Shown here: piece by piece, positions 11,292 through 22,661 of the stretch
Position numbering within the stretch: the stretch's first letter is position 1
Layout of the letters: each line of letters opens with the position of its first letter
Origin: Aphrophora alni
Taxonomy: Eukaryota; Arthropoda; Insecta; Hemiptera; Aphrophoridae
Direction of reading: 5' to 3'
DNA length: 64,000 nt
NCBI GenBank assembly: GCA_963513935.1
Contig: OY740771.1
Coordinates: 18,831,349 to 18,895,348, forward strand
Notes under the pieces: generated by a model
Told to the model about the DNA's origin: nothing
Seen by the model: only the letters and a program-made list of their open reading frames with translations
Database searches by the model: none
Program-made: the position numbers and the translations under genes

Positions 11292-12284
11292 CATGTCGAG
11301 TGTATTCCCCGTCAATGATGATTCCCCCCCCTCAGCTGATTTCAATGTAATTTAAACTGTGGCCTATTACTGTATGATTTACATTGTCTTTTTATTGCAG
11401 AAATATTAATTTTTTAATTTTTTATTTACTAACACTTACATATATCATAACTCTAAAATAGCATGACTAAGTGAGTATGCCCGTTTCATAGTCCATAAAT
11501 AATAACTCTTTTATTCATAACAATAAATTTAATTAGTCATTGATTATTAATCATGTTAAATTAAACTCTTTACTAGAAGTCTTCTCTTTTGTTCTTATAA
11601 TTGGCTCATATTCAACAAATAAATTTTTTTATTATTTTTTTTAATTGGGAACTGTATGTTCAATGTTGGTGTTATCACTATTTTAAAATAATAAAAACTC
11701 ACAATGTTTTAGGCTGCAACAAAGAATAAATTTTAAAAAGACACTATGCTTTGTACACTATTTATTTGTAAAATAAACTGTTTATTGCATTACCATATTT
11801 ATTACAAATTAGTAAGGGACATTGAACTCGATGCTTTTGCATTTCCTAATTTAGAAACAGGTTTTGTCACAAATATAAATGAATGTAATGCGATGTATGG
11901 CAGTGCGCGCAAGACAATATTGAGGTCGCCACACAAGCTGGACTAGCACCACCACTCATTCAGAAAATGAGTCTCTGTGCATCTCGACTGAATGTAATCT
12001 CATTTGGCGCTACTTTTACCTTTGAACTGTTTAAAGATGTCCAGACAGGCAAATAAAGTGAAATGTAGATAACTTATATTTTTAACTTCACTATTTTCTT
12101 ATAGCTAAAAACTGGACAAATTACTAATATATGGCAGCAGTTTCCACACATTTGACAGTCTATAAAAATATATGAATTTTGTAAGAAAAGTAAGTATTTA
12201 TTTTTTAATTTCTGCTTAAAATGGTAATTTATTCTATAATTTAAGAGTGTAAATATAAATATAATTCTTTATATACTTATGTAA
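11292..12284. other. AT-rich intron sequence, nothing recognised
   Basis: Lies in the PEDS1 intron downstream of exon 2. A 66-codon open frame at 11746-11946 resembles nothing known to me. Confidence 0.4.
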
Positions 12285-12735
12285 AAGTCATTGAGGTTTG
12301 ATACTTTTTAAAACTCCATAATCTGGAGAATTTACACAGCTCAAATGTGTAGATCGATATGACCAAATTTGGCATTTTTCATATTTTTTGTAAAAATTTT
12401 GATAATTTAAAATTGGGACAATCAAGAATTTCAATGAATCTCTTAAATGTACAACCAAACAAAACATATTGATCACTATCTCCCAAAAATACCAGTTCAG
12501 AAGTTATCAGTCAAAAAGTAAATATGAACCGTGGACACAATCGAGCTACATCAATTTAATTTATTTACTATAACTTTTTTAAATACGACTATGGACAATA
12601 GTTTCAGCCTTAAACTTTCTTAATTCACTAATTTTTTTAACAATAATGAACAGGGTAATTTTGAAGTATTTAACTTCTTAAGACAGACCATGGTTCATTT
12701 TCAAAATTTCATTGATAATTCCTAAACAAAATTCG
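12285..12735 (+). repeat. DR-A copy 2
   Basis: Shares the DR-A words aaacaaaacatattgatcac, ccagttcagaagttatc and aaaaagtaaatatgaaccgtgg with the copies at 0.4 and 27.6 kb. It ends about 75 bp downstream of PEDS1 exon 2. Confidence 0.55.
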
Positions 12736-12809
12736 TGTTTGTGCACTAGTATTTATTTTAAAATCTATTAATCTACTTTTTACTGTGAACCAACTAATCT
12801 GGTACTTAC

Positions 12810-13021
12810 CTTACCAATTAATGGAAGATCAGTAGAGCCCCAGGTGTCAGCTACCCAATGGACAAATCCCGCGGTAAAGTCGGCTAAAACAATTCCACAA
12901 ATTGCAGCTATCACTATTGTGGATAAATTTTCTAATCGAATGTAGTAAATTACAAAAAAGGTGTTGACAGCCATCAATGTTATGCAGATTCCTACGCCTA
13001 TACATTCTTGTATTCGCTTTC
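12810..13021 (-). CDS. PEDS1: PEDS1/Kua (TMEM189) coding exon 2
   Basis: Second coding exon of plasmanylethanolamine desaturase, the ER membrane enzyme that introduces the vinyl-ether double bond of plasmalogens. The exon starts after a TAG acceptor (13024-13022) and ends at AAG|GTAAGT (12810|12809). It contributes two bases plus 70 codons. Reading gives KRIQECIGVGICITLM, a first hydrophobic segment, then LSTIVIAAICGIVLADF, a second one. FTAGFVHWVADTWGS follows, then LPLIGK. The VHWxADTWG block is the family signature and holds the first of the metal-binding histidines. Human PEDS1 has GLVHWGADTWGS and LPIVGK at the same place. The next exon should begin with the RPFREHHID block; I could not find it in 1-12800, so it is probably outside the window. 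Confidence 0.95.
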
Positions 13022-13650
13022 CTATGGACAAAATAAACTAAAATTATTTTTATTTTGAAATTCCATACCAATACATTTGTTAAAAATTATAACATTGTAA
13101 GCTATTATTATTTCTGAATATAAGAGTAAAAACATTTGACTGAATTTGTAATTATAGGTTGAATTACACAACCGAACACCTTTGTGCTTTTGTATAATAA
13201 ATGGTTTTGAAGAGAACTTCTTGGAATTCTCAGTGTAGGCCAATGGGAACAGAAATTAGGAATAAGGTGATTTATTCATTGTCTGACTTGTCATCTCAAA
13301 CAAGTATTTATAAAATAATACAGTTTGGAGATGACACAATACTCATCTTTCAAGCAGACTCAATTAGAAATTTGGGAATAAAGTAATTAATTGTAGCTGA
13401 AAAAAGTATTTGACAGTTGAGGGATTTTTGTGTTAAGAAATCAACAGAATGGCCATTGTAGTGGATTCCTGTGTTCCATGAGGAATCATGGAATGACCCA
13501 TGCATAGACAGTAAACCACCACTACTTCTTGATAACTGACAGCAATGGATGCACTCAACGGGCAGATGGTAGTTTTTACTTCCTTCAGCATACATTTGTC
13601 CATTATTCCTCTCACTAATTATACAAAACTAATTTAACAGTTGAAACAAA

Positions 13651-13700
13651 GCCAGATGCCATAGCTCAGTGTGTAACTGACATCTGGTTTGAGCTTCCTT
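13651..13700 (+). repeat. Possible tRNA-derived SINE head
   Basis: A tagctcagtgtg box A-like word at 13662 is followed by ggtttgagctt (box B-like) at 13686. A 7-bp ccagatg/catctgg stem encloses the gap. Box spacing is shorter than in a tRNA, so this is either a degraded SINE or chance. Confidence 0.25.
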
Positions 13701-14057
13701 TGCTCCTTTGTCAGCTTTTGTGTTTTCAGTAATTCTGCAATTCCCAAGTACCCACCAAAATAATAAATGGTCTCTGATATCCCATAGCTAAAATCTGTTT
13801 CACTGGGAGAAAGAAGAGATCACGGCTGAAATGGATGAAGAAGAATAGTGTGTATATAACACCATGCAAATAAGACATTTTCAGGAAAGTAAGTAATTTT
13901 TTTTATAATCGAATACTTTTTTCTATAGGCCTACATTGTATAAATGAAATACACTTTCTATAATTAAAAAAAAAATTACAAACTGCTCAAAATTATGCCT
14001 TCTGTTTTCCTTCCGGGTCACAAAGCCTACAGATAGCCATTCTATACTTTCACCAAA

Positions 14058-14438
14058 ATGAGTCGACTGTGGAATATAATATATGACGACCAAAATTTCT
14101 CCCAGATGAAATCTTTGAGGATGTTGGAATCAGCATACTTAAGACTTCAATCCTACAATAGGCCCTTCCAAATACCTTACACTTACACAGGAGGAGGTGC
14201 TTTGCTATTTCTGTTCCCTACGAAGAAACAACTGACTCTCATCTCACCAACCCCATTATACGTAAGTGGTATCCATTATGAGTATTGTTCATTTAGCAGA
14301 CTTATTGCCTCTCATAAGTCCTGCCTATTAAGAGAGATATCTTTGGAGAACAGAAATGAATCTGCCTATCTAGCCCTACAATTTTCTCTTAATGGAGGGA
14401 TCTGTATTTATCAATCCATAACTCAACTTTGTTCTTGA
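14058..14438 (+). other. Unidentified 126-codon open frame
   Basis: The longest open frame in this part of the intron. It has no family motif, no homologue that I recognise and no splice context. It is more likely a chance frame or a decayed element than a gene. Confidence 0.15.
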
Positions 14439-14539
14439 AGTGACCTTTTAAGTATTTTTAATAAGTCAATGATCTAGGTTTTTTTATTTTCTATAATTAT
14501 ATTTTATCATACACTCAGTTTACTAAATTAATTTGATTT

Positions 14540-14925
14540 AACTTCTCATTTCATCAAAATTTGATAAAACCATTTGTTAGTTTTGATTGACCAGGTGCTT
14601 AGATTATATATATAAGGATCATATTTTAATTAACAACTGTTTTGGTACAAATTACAGAAACTTTATTAAAATGTCAACTGTCAATCAAACTATTGTAATT
14701 CTTTATTTTTCTACATAAGCTTTTTACTGAAGACATGTTTTTATGGTACAAGCGAAACAAGTTTAGTCCTTATTTAAATACATGAATATTTTTAAAGAAA
14801 GGTTCATTTTTACTTTATGACTTAGGTAACTAATGAACTGACTTTTCCGCGGAAGAATAGTTTTGGTTGGTTTTTATGTGGTTTTAGGATGGATGAGTGA
14901 AAGTTTATGGAATGTTTTGACCATT
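14540..14925 (+). repeat. DR-A copy 3
   Basis: Shares gcgaaacaagtttagtcc, ggttcatttttacttt and ggtttttatgtggttttagga with the other copies. It carries the best-preserved ctgaaga...cgaaac half motif at 14727-14758. Confidence 0.7.
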
Positions 14926-16020
14926 TATTACAGTACCTATTATTTTCTTCCATTTTTTACAAATTTTCAAGTTAATAAATAAAACAAACAGTAAAGTTAA
15001 AAAAGGTTTAATAAAAACAATAAGCTCTAACCTTGTGTATGCGTTTTCAAAAAAGTGACACTATGTTCTACTAAGGTTTTTTTAATACCTCCATTAAAAA
15101 ATCGAAGTACATTTATCTTAATAAATGTAACAATGTACAGGGAGGTTAGGGGATTCAGGAAAGAAATCCCAGGGGGGTAGCAGAGGATGATAATCACATG
15201 ATCTGAGCAAGCTTTTGTTAGGACCGCTATGTGTGAGCGAAAAGCCACATCCTGCTTGAGATGACACTGCTTTACCTAAATACAGCTGATCTAGAACAAA
15301 AGATCGACGCACATTCCTCAAACTAAGGTGTCAAGAGTCCTTAGGGCAATCCAAAGGTTAATCCGTGCCGATGGAAGACCAGATGACCCTTAATTTTTAG
15401 AATGTTAAAACTCGTGGGAACATTTATGAATTTTTCACAAAGTAAACAAATTAATAACATAGCATGCTCAGACATTGTTACTGTTTGGAGATGACGAGAG
15501 GTGTAGCGAGGTGGCAGTGGAGTGAGGAAGGGCAGAGGTCTTGTGTCATTGTTACCAGGGAAACAAGGATACTAGCCATGGCCAAAAACATTACTCACTG
15601 TGTACAAGCACTGAAAAGATCAATCTTGCAGCACGTATTTTCTTGCTTATATAGGCTAGTAGTCAATTTTAATGATAGGTACCAAACAGTTAGTTTCTTA
15701 ACAGGCCTAAATGAGCCCTATGCACTGTCATTGTCATTCATGTTCATGTTTTTAGAATGCAGTTATAAGCTAAAGATAATGAATATATATTTTTAATAAT
15801 GAAATTTGTCGTTCAAGTTCTTAAAGTTTTATTCTGTAGCATTTAATCATCGTATTTTTAAGTGTTGTAAATGTCATATTCTTAATTTTGTTGCGAATTG
15901 TTTAGAGCAATTTTTCTAACTGTTCAAATTTCGTTCCTTGCATATAGACAAACTTTTAATTAAATGATGGTGGTCAAGATTCATTTTTGTTTTTGCCAAG
16001 TATTCCTAAACTGTGATATT
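14926..16020. other. Intron sequence, nothing recognised
   Basis: Somewhat less AT-rich at 15130-15400 and 15460-15620, perhaps remnants of an element, but no motif could be named. Confidence 0.35.
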
Positions 16021-16024
16021 TTTC

Positions 16025-16265
16025 AGTTGAGATTTTGTGCACAGATCTACATCAATGATATTTACACTTCACTAAAATTTTAATGAAATTGGTAGAGTCA
16101 TGGTTGATTTTTTACCCCATAACTCATGAACTAGCATTTTTGAAGAAATTGTAAACCAATACGTTTTGTTGAGTCCATAGATTTGATGAAAATCGTTAAT
16201 GTCAATTTTGAGAAAATTTAATGTTTTTCTTATGCCACAAATTTTGAGTTATAACAAAATACCGA
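16025..16265 (-). repeat. DR-A copy 4
   Basis: Reverse-complement copy. Shared words are cataactcatgaact, ccaatacgttttgttgagtc and gatgaaaatcgttaatg. Confidence 0.6.
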
Positions 16266-16269
16266 AGAA

Positions 16270-17371
16270 AAGTCAAAAGATATGTCCAGCATATGAAATT
16301 GAATTATTATTTTTTTTTTTTTTTGGAATTTAGAGGATTACACAAATGACAGACAAAAAGATCTCAGACAGACATAATCCCAAAAACCTTTTTTTTTTTT
16401 TTTTAACACAGGGGATATCAAAATTGATATTGGCTATTAAGAAAAAACTCTATATCAATTTTTTGACTCGTCACATAATATCTGAGAATAAGAACACTTA
16501 TATATTTGAACATTCCAATTGTTACAGCTTATTCAAATTTATGACATCTAAATCGAAGAAATTTTTTTGCAATTAAGTTATTCTGAAAAACACAAACCAC
16601 TTTTAAGATCAAAATACACACACATAAAAGTAAATTACTTATATGTGTACGATCCATGAACATTTTGGCGTCAGATGTCAGCATTTCCACGAGTGGAATC
16701 ATAATAGATAGAAATAAATTTGATAATTTAATCAATAAAAGGCATCTTTACATTTGAACTAGACAAGACACTCAAAGATGATTCTAAGTCCTCAGCTGAG
16801 TACCAAATTAACCCTAATAAAAATAATTGACTTCAATAAGAACACAGACTTGTGACGATGTCATTTGTGATTTATTGAGGATGGTGGCTACAATGAGTTC
16901 ATCAGCTAAATCAGTTATACGCTATCACTTGCAAGTTTTTATTTATAATGTTTAAGATTGTATTCAATAAACTTATGTAGTCTAAATAGGCTTATGTATA
17001 TATTTCATACAAACAGAGAGCAATTCAAAAATATGTTACTGAAAATAAGTGTACACACAAAAAAAGTTCCTATAGACTAAATGTAGACTTTTTTTTGTAT
17101 ATAGTTTTGATAGTTTTACTTTCATATATTTTAATATGGGGAACCATGTAATAGGTAAAAAAAGAAAAGATATTGAGTTTTTTGTGGATATAATCGTTTT
17201 GAAGTGCCCCTCAAGTAAAAAAACCAAGTTTTTAGAATTCTGCCCGTACAGTACTCTACAGCTCAAACAAGTGGAGCATTTAAAATTTTGTATATGGGCA
17301 TTTTGGCCATGTTTCAGAATGCTTTTTTCCATATTTTTGGTTGAGATACCTGCATAAGGAGGGGAAGGAAG
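16270..17371. other. Intron sequence, nothing recognised
   Basis: T runs at about 16308-16324 and 16389-16404. No coding or repeat signal. Confidence 0.35.

Positions 17372-17414
<43 letters not shown>
17372..17414. repeat. Poly-A tract (43 bp)
   Basis: Uninterrupted A run. No retroposed body could be identified to its left. Confidence 0.9.
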
Positions 17415-17415
<1 letters not shown>

Positions 17416-17629
17416 ACAAAATTATAATTATCCTAATGTTGGCTACAACGATTTGGATCATATTTTGCTCAAGTGTTAAGTAAAATACGAATTGGGTCAC
17501 CATTTCTAGAAAAATGCTAGTTTGTATGTTACCGGTAAAAAGCCAAAAATAAACAAGTGACTGTTATAAAATGCTCAATTTCTAAAATCAACTATACAAA
17601 TTCCTTAAAATTTTAGTCAAATGTATAAA

Positions 17630-17850
17630 TTATTGATACAAACCTATATGAAAATACCTAATTTAAATATATAAGTATTGTTTCAAAGATTGTGTTTATG
17701 GTTCATTTTCACTTTTTGATTGAAAAATATTGAAATTATATTTATGGGTAACAATTATTTTTGCTTGGTTTTTACTTGATTTTAGCAATAGCTGGGTAAA
17801 AAAGTTTGTACAATGATTTTGCACTTTTTTTTTAAGATTTATAAATTGGA
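17630..17850 (+). repeat. DR-A copy 5 (3' part)
   Basis: Contains ggttcattttcactttttga, aacaattatttttgcttgg and ttttacttgattttagcaat, matching the right-hand third of DR-A. Confidence 0.65.
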
Positions 17851-17899
17851 AATAGACAAGATTATTTTAGCAGTGTTAGTAGTGTAGAAACATTAGTTA

Positions 17900-18560
17900 A
17901 AGATAGTCTTAAATTTAGCAAGGTAAGTGCCAGAAGAGTTTTGCAGCCTAAACACACATAAAAAAGATTCTATTACAGTCACACAACTTTTGCAGCATTA
18001 TGAAAAGGATGGAGACAACTTTATACTGTTATACTGTATATCTGTGATGAAACATGGGTGCACTAATTCACTTCTTGGTGACCAAGCATCCAAGGTCATC
18101 GCTAACACAGAAAAACAAAACCCCATTATTATCTAAGATAATCATTATCACTTTCTTTTAGGATTAACAAGGAATTCTTTACCTCGATTATATCACACAA
18201 CAGGGAACTATCACTTGAAAACTATATGATTTAAACGAGAAAATGAAGCCAGCAATTAATTCCAAGATGAGAGTTTGCAAACATTCAGTTTTCCTACATG
18301 ACAAAGCTCACCCTCACACAGCTTCTTTGACGATGAAATAGTTGCGGAAACTCAAGTAGAATGTGCTACTTCATTCAGATTTAGCACCATAGGATTTTTA
18401 CCACGTCCAATTAAAGAATTTTCAGGAAAGAAGAAATTCAACTCTAATGAGGAGTTTTTGATACTGTGCAAGAATGGGCCAATCTGAAGTCACAAGACTT
18501 CCACTCTTATGGAATTAAGAAACGTACTGTACATCTGAACAAATGTAATATAGTGGCAAG
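17900..18560 (+). pseudogene. mariner transposase relic
   Basis: Several mariner blocks follow in order with frameshifts between them. LLQHYEKDGDNF and then CDETWVH carry the first aspartate, at 17980-18065. FLHDKAHPHTASLTM carries the second, at 18290-18335. LAPxDF holds the place of the third aspartate but has a stop where it should be. The C-terminal SQDFHSYGIKKRTVHLNKC lies at 18495-18545. Terminal inverted repeats were not located. It is a dead copy in PEDS1 intron 1, antisense to the gene. Confidence 0.8.
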
Positions 18561-18599
18561 GTAGGCCTACTGTATAGAAAAATAGTGTGTAAGTCAATA

Positions 18600-19026
18600 A
18601 ATAATTGTATTTACATTCAATAAGCAAAGTTTAGCTGATAGTTTCTGTTTATATTTCAATGTCTCGTAAATAATAAAGTAATAATTATCAACATTTAAAA
18701 TAATACCCTAATGACAAATTTTAATGAATGGTTTTCAGATTTATGAATGACATTAATAATCTGATTAACATTGTGCTAGTCCATTTAAATATTGATTATT
18801 TCTTTATGAGATTTAAATAAACAATTTAATAGTTGGCATAACATCAAACAAAAAATTAGTATGTAAAGTAAATCATAATTTCATAAATAGACATAAATTC
18901 ATATTAGAAATTAAATTTAAGTTTCATATTATATTTGTTTCAAATATAAAGATTATGTTATAAAAATAAAGATTATACAAAGAAATATTAAGATACAATC
19001 ATGTTGAGCACTGTGGTGAAATTCAC
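18600..19026. other. AT-rich intron sequence, nothing recognised
   Basis: Very AT-rich, with repeated short words (aaataaagattat) near 18940-18975. No element could be called. Confidence 0.35.
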
Positions 19027-19157
19027 AATAATGATTCGAATTTGCCCCTAACCACAATCACTAGAAACTTTAAAATAAAATACAATTATCTTTATTTATT
19101 AGAGGGCATTTAGGGGAAATAATAAATAAAGAACAATTAATCAGATAATTGTGTTTT

Positions 19158-19663
19158 TGTGGCCCAGCCAAGGAGCCCACCAAACCAAAACTATAATAAG
19201 TATAAATTAGGATGTAAAGGAATTCTAAATAATAAAATATGAATTGGCACTTGCGATTTTGTTGAGCAGTGCAATATCACGTAGAAGGGGGGAGAGACGA
19301 GGAGTGGAGGGCTTGAACCAGCGAGCCGAGCGGGAGTTTGTTCCGAGAGCCGCGAGAAGGAAGACCGCTACGGGTCGAGGTCAGTCCATTTTCAGCCACG
19401 TGCTAGCTAAATTAAACGGTATGTTTTTCGGCCACTATTCAGGCTTTATATTGCCGTTATGTCTTTTTAATAAATTATAAATATTTCTGTAATCTAATTC
19501 GGCGCTCAAATAAAATATAACATTTAATTTCACTTGCGTTGCGTGAGTTCATTAGCGTCCTAACCCGACTCCTTGGCCCATCCTGACAAGATTTGGCTAA
19601 AGTGTACGCGGTCTCCAGCCAGCCGGAGCTTCCAGCTGGTCAAAAGAAGTGGAGACGGTCACA
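19158..19663 (+). mobile_element. Candidate LTR (TG...CA, about 506 bp)
   Basis: Starts TGTGGCCCAGCC and ends GACGGTCACA. It is followed two bases later by a sequence shaped like a tRNA primer-binding site. It contains an AATAAA-type signal (caaataaaat) near 19507. A second, partial copy of its 3' end lies at 19699-19806. TTTT flanks both sides, consistent with a short target duplication. No gag or pol remains. The call rests on end bases, the primer site and the repeated 3' end, so the 5' boundary is tentative. Confidence 0.5.
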
Positions 19664-19806
19664 ACTGGTGTCAGGTGTGGGGTAAGAACCCATGCCCACG
19701 TCCTAACCCGAATCCTTGGCCAATCCTGACAAGATTAGGCTAAAGTGTACGTGGTCTCCAGCCAGCCGGAGCTTCCAGCTGGTCAAAAGAAGTGGAGACG
19801 GTCACA
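19556..19806 (+). repeat. 143-bp tandem duplication of LTR end plus leader
   Basis: The two units start at 19556 and 19699 (cgtcctaacccga). They are nearly identical and include ccagccagccggagcttcc. The second unit stops at the LTR end and runs directly into the right TIR. Confidence 0.85.
19666..19682 (+). other. Candidate primer-binding site
   Basis: TGGTGTCAGGTGTGGGG begins with TGG, the complement of tRNA CCA-3'. It lies two bases after the LTR-like CA end. Similar TGGTGTCAGAAGTGGG sites are used by some Gypsy-group elements. Confidence 0.5.
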
Positions 19807-19860
19807 TTTTATTTTAAAGTTTCTAGTGATTGTGGTTAGGGGCAAATTCTAATCATTATT

Positions 19861-20479
19861 AAAGAAATATTATTCACTATTTCAACAGTATTCTTCCAGT
19901 TAGAGCTAAAAGTTACATCTCTTTGTTCTGATCTGACTGGTTTTTTTTTCAGTTAAAACAAAGCAGCTGATTATGATGGAGCTCATAGTCTCTTAAAAAA
20001 CCCACATATCTTAACAGTACTTAATTCAAGTGCCACAAACATCATCATATGGTATCAGCCACTAGATATGCAGGATTTATGATACATTTTTATTCTGTAG
20101 AGATTGGTGCGAGAGATTTAACTTCAAAATATATGTATGAAATGCTAGAGAGTTGGGTCTAGGTAGGGGAAAGAGGAAGGAGTTGTTAGATAGGAAGTGA
20201 AAGGTGGCAGTGAATCCTTCATATTTTTTATGGCTCAAGAGGGAAAGTTAATGGTCAGCTAGTGAGGGGAACAATGTGGCCACATAAAGACATCTTAACC
20301 CTCCATTAGCCCATTGCAAGTCTGGGACTAACAGTGACAATAATAACTTAACTCTTGTGAAACTCAAGTGGCAATACAATTTCCAGTGAGACCATAATTA
20401 CCAGCTGTGTTCTTTTTTATTCTTAATAGAGAACATAATTTATTGTTATCACTGATTGTCCTGCTGGGCTGATTATGTT
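19861..20479. other. Intron sequence, nothing recognised
   Basis: Contains ttaaccctccattag at about 20296, which resembles a piggyBac-type end and nearly recurs at 6680. No partner end was found. Confidence 0.35.
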
Positions 20480-20929
20480 AATAACTTATTTACCATTGAT
20501 TTTTCTCCTCACAGTCCTTCTTCGTTTATTTTTTCCTATTGGTTACGATGTTTCCCCTATTTTTCAGGCATTATCAAACCTCTTCATTTTAATTTTATTC
20601 TTGTATTGGTTTAAATGCGTGTAACTTGTTCGAAATAAATAAAACATATATACACCACATTTAAGAATATTACGTATACACAACACAACTTTAATATTTA
20701 CATGTCTTTATGTTATCATGGTTAGTACGTGTCTATTATCAATTAGGATATGAAAAGACACACGTTTATTTCCAATAAGTTACATGCATTAAACCAATGC
20801 AAGAATAAACAAAAATGAAGAAGTGTGATTAGGCATGAATAACAGGTGAAATGTCGTAACCAATAGGAAAAAAGAAAAAGAAACAAAGAATGACTGTGAG
20901 CAGAAAAAAATCAAAGGTAAATAAGTTAT
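20480..20929. repeat. Foldback element with ~165-bp inverted arms
   Basis: The left arm (about 20480-20645) and right arm (about 20757-20929) are reverse complements with scattered mismatches. Both carry ataacttatttacc, cctattggttacga and ttggtttaaatgc-type words. The 110-bp loop is AT-rich. No transposase. It is a MITE-like or foldback transposon. Confidence 0.8.
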
Positions 20930-21263
20930 ATATTAGCTTGAAAAGGGTATTTTAAACTTAATTATGGTTTAGCTTCTTGTAACATATTGGAAAGCTATAC
21001 TGAGAAAATTTAGTGTTAACCCACCCCTATGTTTTTCAGTCCTTGGTGTAGTTCAGAGGTGGCTGTAGACTCTGTCAACAATTTCTTAATCCGAATTCAC
21101 GACATGATGGTGATTTGGATAAAAATCTTACAAATTATATTGATTTGCCAATTTCAAACAGCACTTCAAATAGTCTGTCTCTTTGGACTGAGTTATACAC
21201 CTGTTACAAATTAATTAATATTTGATAAATGTTGCACTTATATACCCATGCTTCATTTTTCAC

Positions 21264-21264
21264 T

Positions 21265-21334
<70 letters not shown>
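21264..21334. repeat. (TA)n microsatellite
   Basis: About 70 bp of nearly pure TA abutting the left end of the next transposon. Confidence 0.9.
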
Positions 21335-21336
<2 letters not shown>

Positions 21337-22661
21337 AGGTGACATATGTTAGACGGACGGTTTTGAACTGCGTAGTACTGAGAGTGCGGTGGTGGGGGTG
21401 GTCATGGTGGAGATAGTTCTACTCTACACAATACGCCATTTCATTTACTCAGTCACTATGAGCAGTGGGACTTCAACGTCGATTGTTTGTCTATGACAGT
21501 TTCGTGAGAAGTGTGAGTCTATTACAGCTACGCAGCGATTGTTTCGTGCACGGTTTAATGTTGGTCGACATGGAGCTGTAACACAATCCTCAGATGGGTG
21601 AAAAACTTCAGATCGACTGGAACATACTGGATAAGAAGCATCCTGGCCCGAAATGCAGTGTAACAACACCACAAAATGTTGAAAGGGTAAAAGAAGCGTT
21701 AGTCAGAAGCTCAGGACGGTTAGCCAGATGTCATGTTAGTGAGCTACGAATCAATCGTGAATCGGTTAGATGAATTTTGCATAAAAAATTAAAATTCCAT
21801 CCCTACAAAATGCTCATTGTGCAACAACTTATAGCAACTGATTTTGCTGTACGCGAAGAGTTTGCTTACAGAATGCAAGTGATTTTGGGATCAATAAATG
21901 CAATTTTATTGATGAGCGATGAAGCTCATTTCCATTTAAACTGGACTGTGAATAAGCAAAACCTACATTACTGGGCTTCAGAGCATCCACACCAGTGTCC
22001 TCTACACTCAGAAAAATTATTGGTGCTCTTGACTCTGTTGGCATTGTTGGACCTTATTTTTTCAAAGAGAACGAGGCCACAGTTACTGTTAATTCAGCTC
22101 AATACATTTGTATGCTTGAAACGTTCTTGAAACCAGAACTAAGAAGACGATGAATCCGCTTAAAACTTGTTTAGTTCCAGCAGGATGGGGCAACATCACA
22201 CACCGCGAACACTTCAATGACAGTTCTTAGGCGCATGTATTCTGGACAGATTATCATCTCATGTTTTGGCAATGTTCATTGGCCTCCCAGGTCTCCCGAC
22301 TTATTAACGTGTGACTTTTTTCTGTGGGGGTACCTTAAGAGCAATGTCTATAACCACAAACCACGAAATTTGGACGAGTTGAAGAATGCAATCATTCAAG
22401 AAATTGCTGCCATCCCTGCAGAGATGTTAGTCCGTGTGATGGAGGATTTTAAGAAGAGACTTGAGTCCTGCATTCGAAATGATGGACATCACCTTGACGA
22501 CATTATTTTTCACAAATAACTGAAATGGCAGGTAATGAGCTTTGTTAACTAAAATGGCAAATAATGAGCTTTGATTTTGTGTAAATAAACATGCATTAAT
22601 TTTAAAATTGGTTGAGTATTATTTCATTTAAAACAGTCCATCTCCCGTGTGTCACCCTGTA
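21333..22661 (+). mobile_element. Tc1/mariner-like transposon (DD41D type), full outline
   Basis: The left end reads TACAAGGTGACATATG and the right end, inward, TACAGGGTGACACACG. Similarity continues for about 35 bp through a shared gttttgaa/gttttaaa word. At 1.33 kb it has the usual size for the superfamily. TA is duplicated at both ends, and TA repeats lie on both sides. Its decayed transposase is on the plus strand, antisense to PEDS1. It is in intron 1. Confidence 0.85.
21459..22519 (+). pseudogene. DD41D-type transposase, several frameshifts and stops
   Basis: Starts at ATG 21459. The N-terminal helix-turn-helix reads SITATQRLFRARFNVGRHG, then ILRWVKNFRSTG. KLKFHPYKMLIVQQL leads to the catalytic region. 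The aspartates sit in LLMSDEAHFHLN (about 21910), FQQDGATSHTA (about 22183) and SPDLLTCDFFLWGYLK (about 22300). By my count 41-42 residues separate the last two, as in DD41D (rosa-like) transposases. The C-terminus ends DGHHLDDIIF and stops at 22517-22519. Stops at about 21770 and 22130, plus frameshifts, disable it. Its C-terminal half is still open for 100 codons. Confidence 0.88.

Larger units (their letters stand above)
19027..19860. mobile_element. TIR element with embedded LTR sequence
   Basis: The 55-bp terminal inverted repeats (19027-19081 and 19806-19860) differ by one base. Outer bases read aataatgatt and the inner core tttgcccctaaccacaatca. Between them, after about 75 bp of AT-rich filler, lies a GC-rich block with LTR-retrotransposon features (next entries). 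Without that block the element would be roughly 185 bp, a typical MITE. A retrotransposon therefore probably landed next to the right TIR of a MITE. Confidence 0.8.

Noticed and set aside
1..12809. Third PEDS1 exon (RPFREHHID ... ETNGDN block)
   Set aside because: I looked for the reverse complement of these codons in 1-12800 and found no convincing match, so it is probably left of the window.
13022..13031. Translation start at the beginning of the PEDS1 exon 2 open frame
   Set aside because: The codon there is TTG and lies upstream of the splice acceptor; it is intron sequence, not a start.
14058..14438. 126-codon plus-strand frame
   Set aside because: No family motif and no supporting context. 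Kept only as an unidentified frame with low confidence.
17036..17503. 155-codon minus-strand frame with a long phenylalanine run
   Set aside because: The run is the 43-bp poly-A tract. The rest has no recognisable motif.
20296..20311. piggyBac-like end ttaaccctccattag (also near 6680)
   Set aside because: No inverted partner end was found at a plausible distance for either site.
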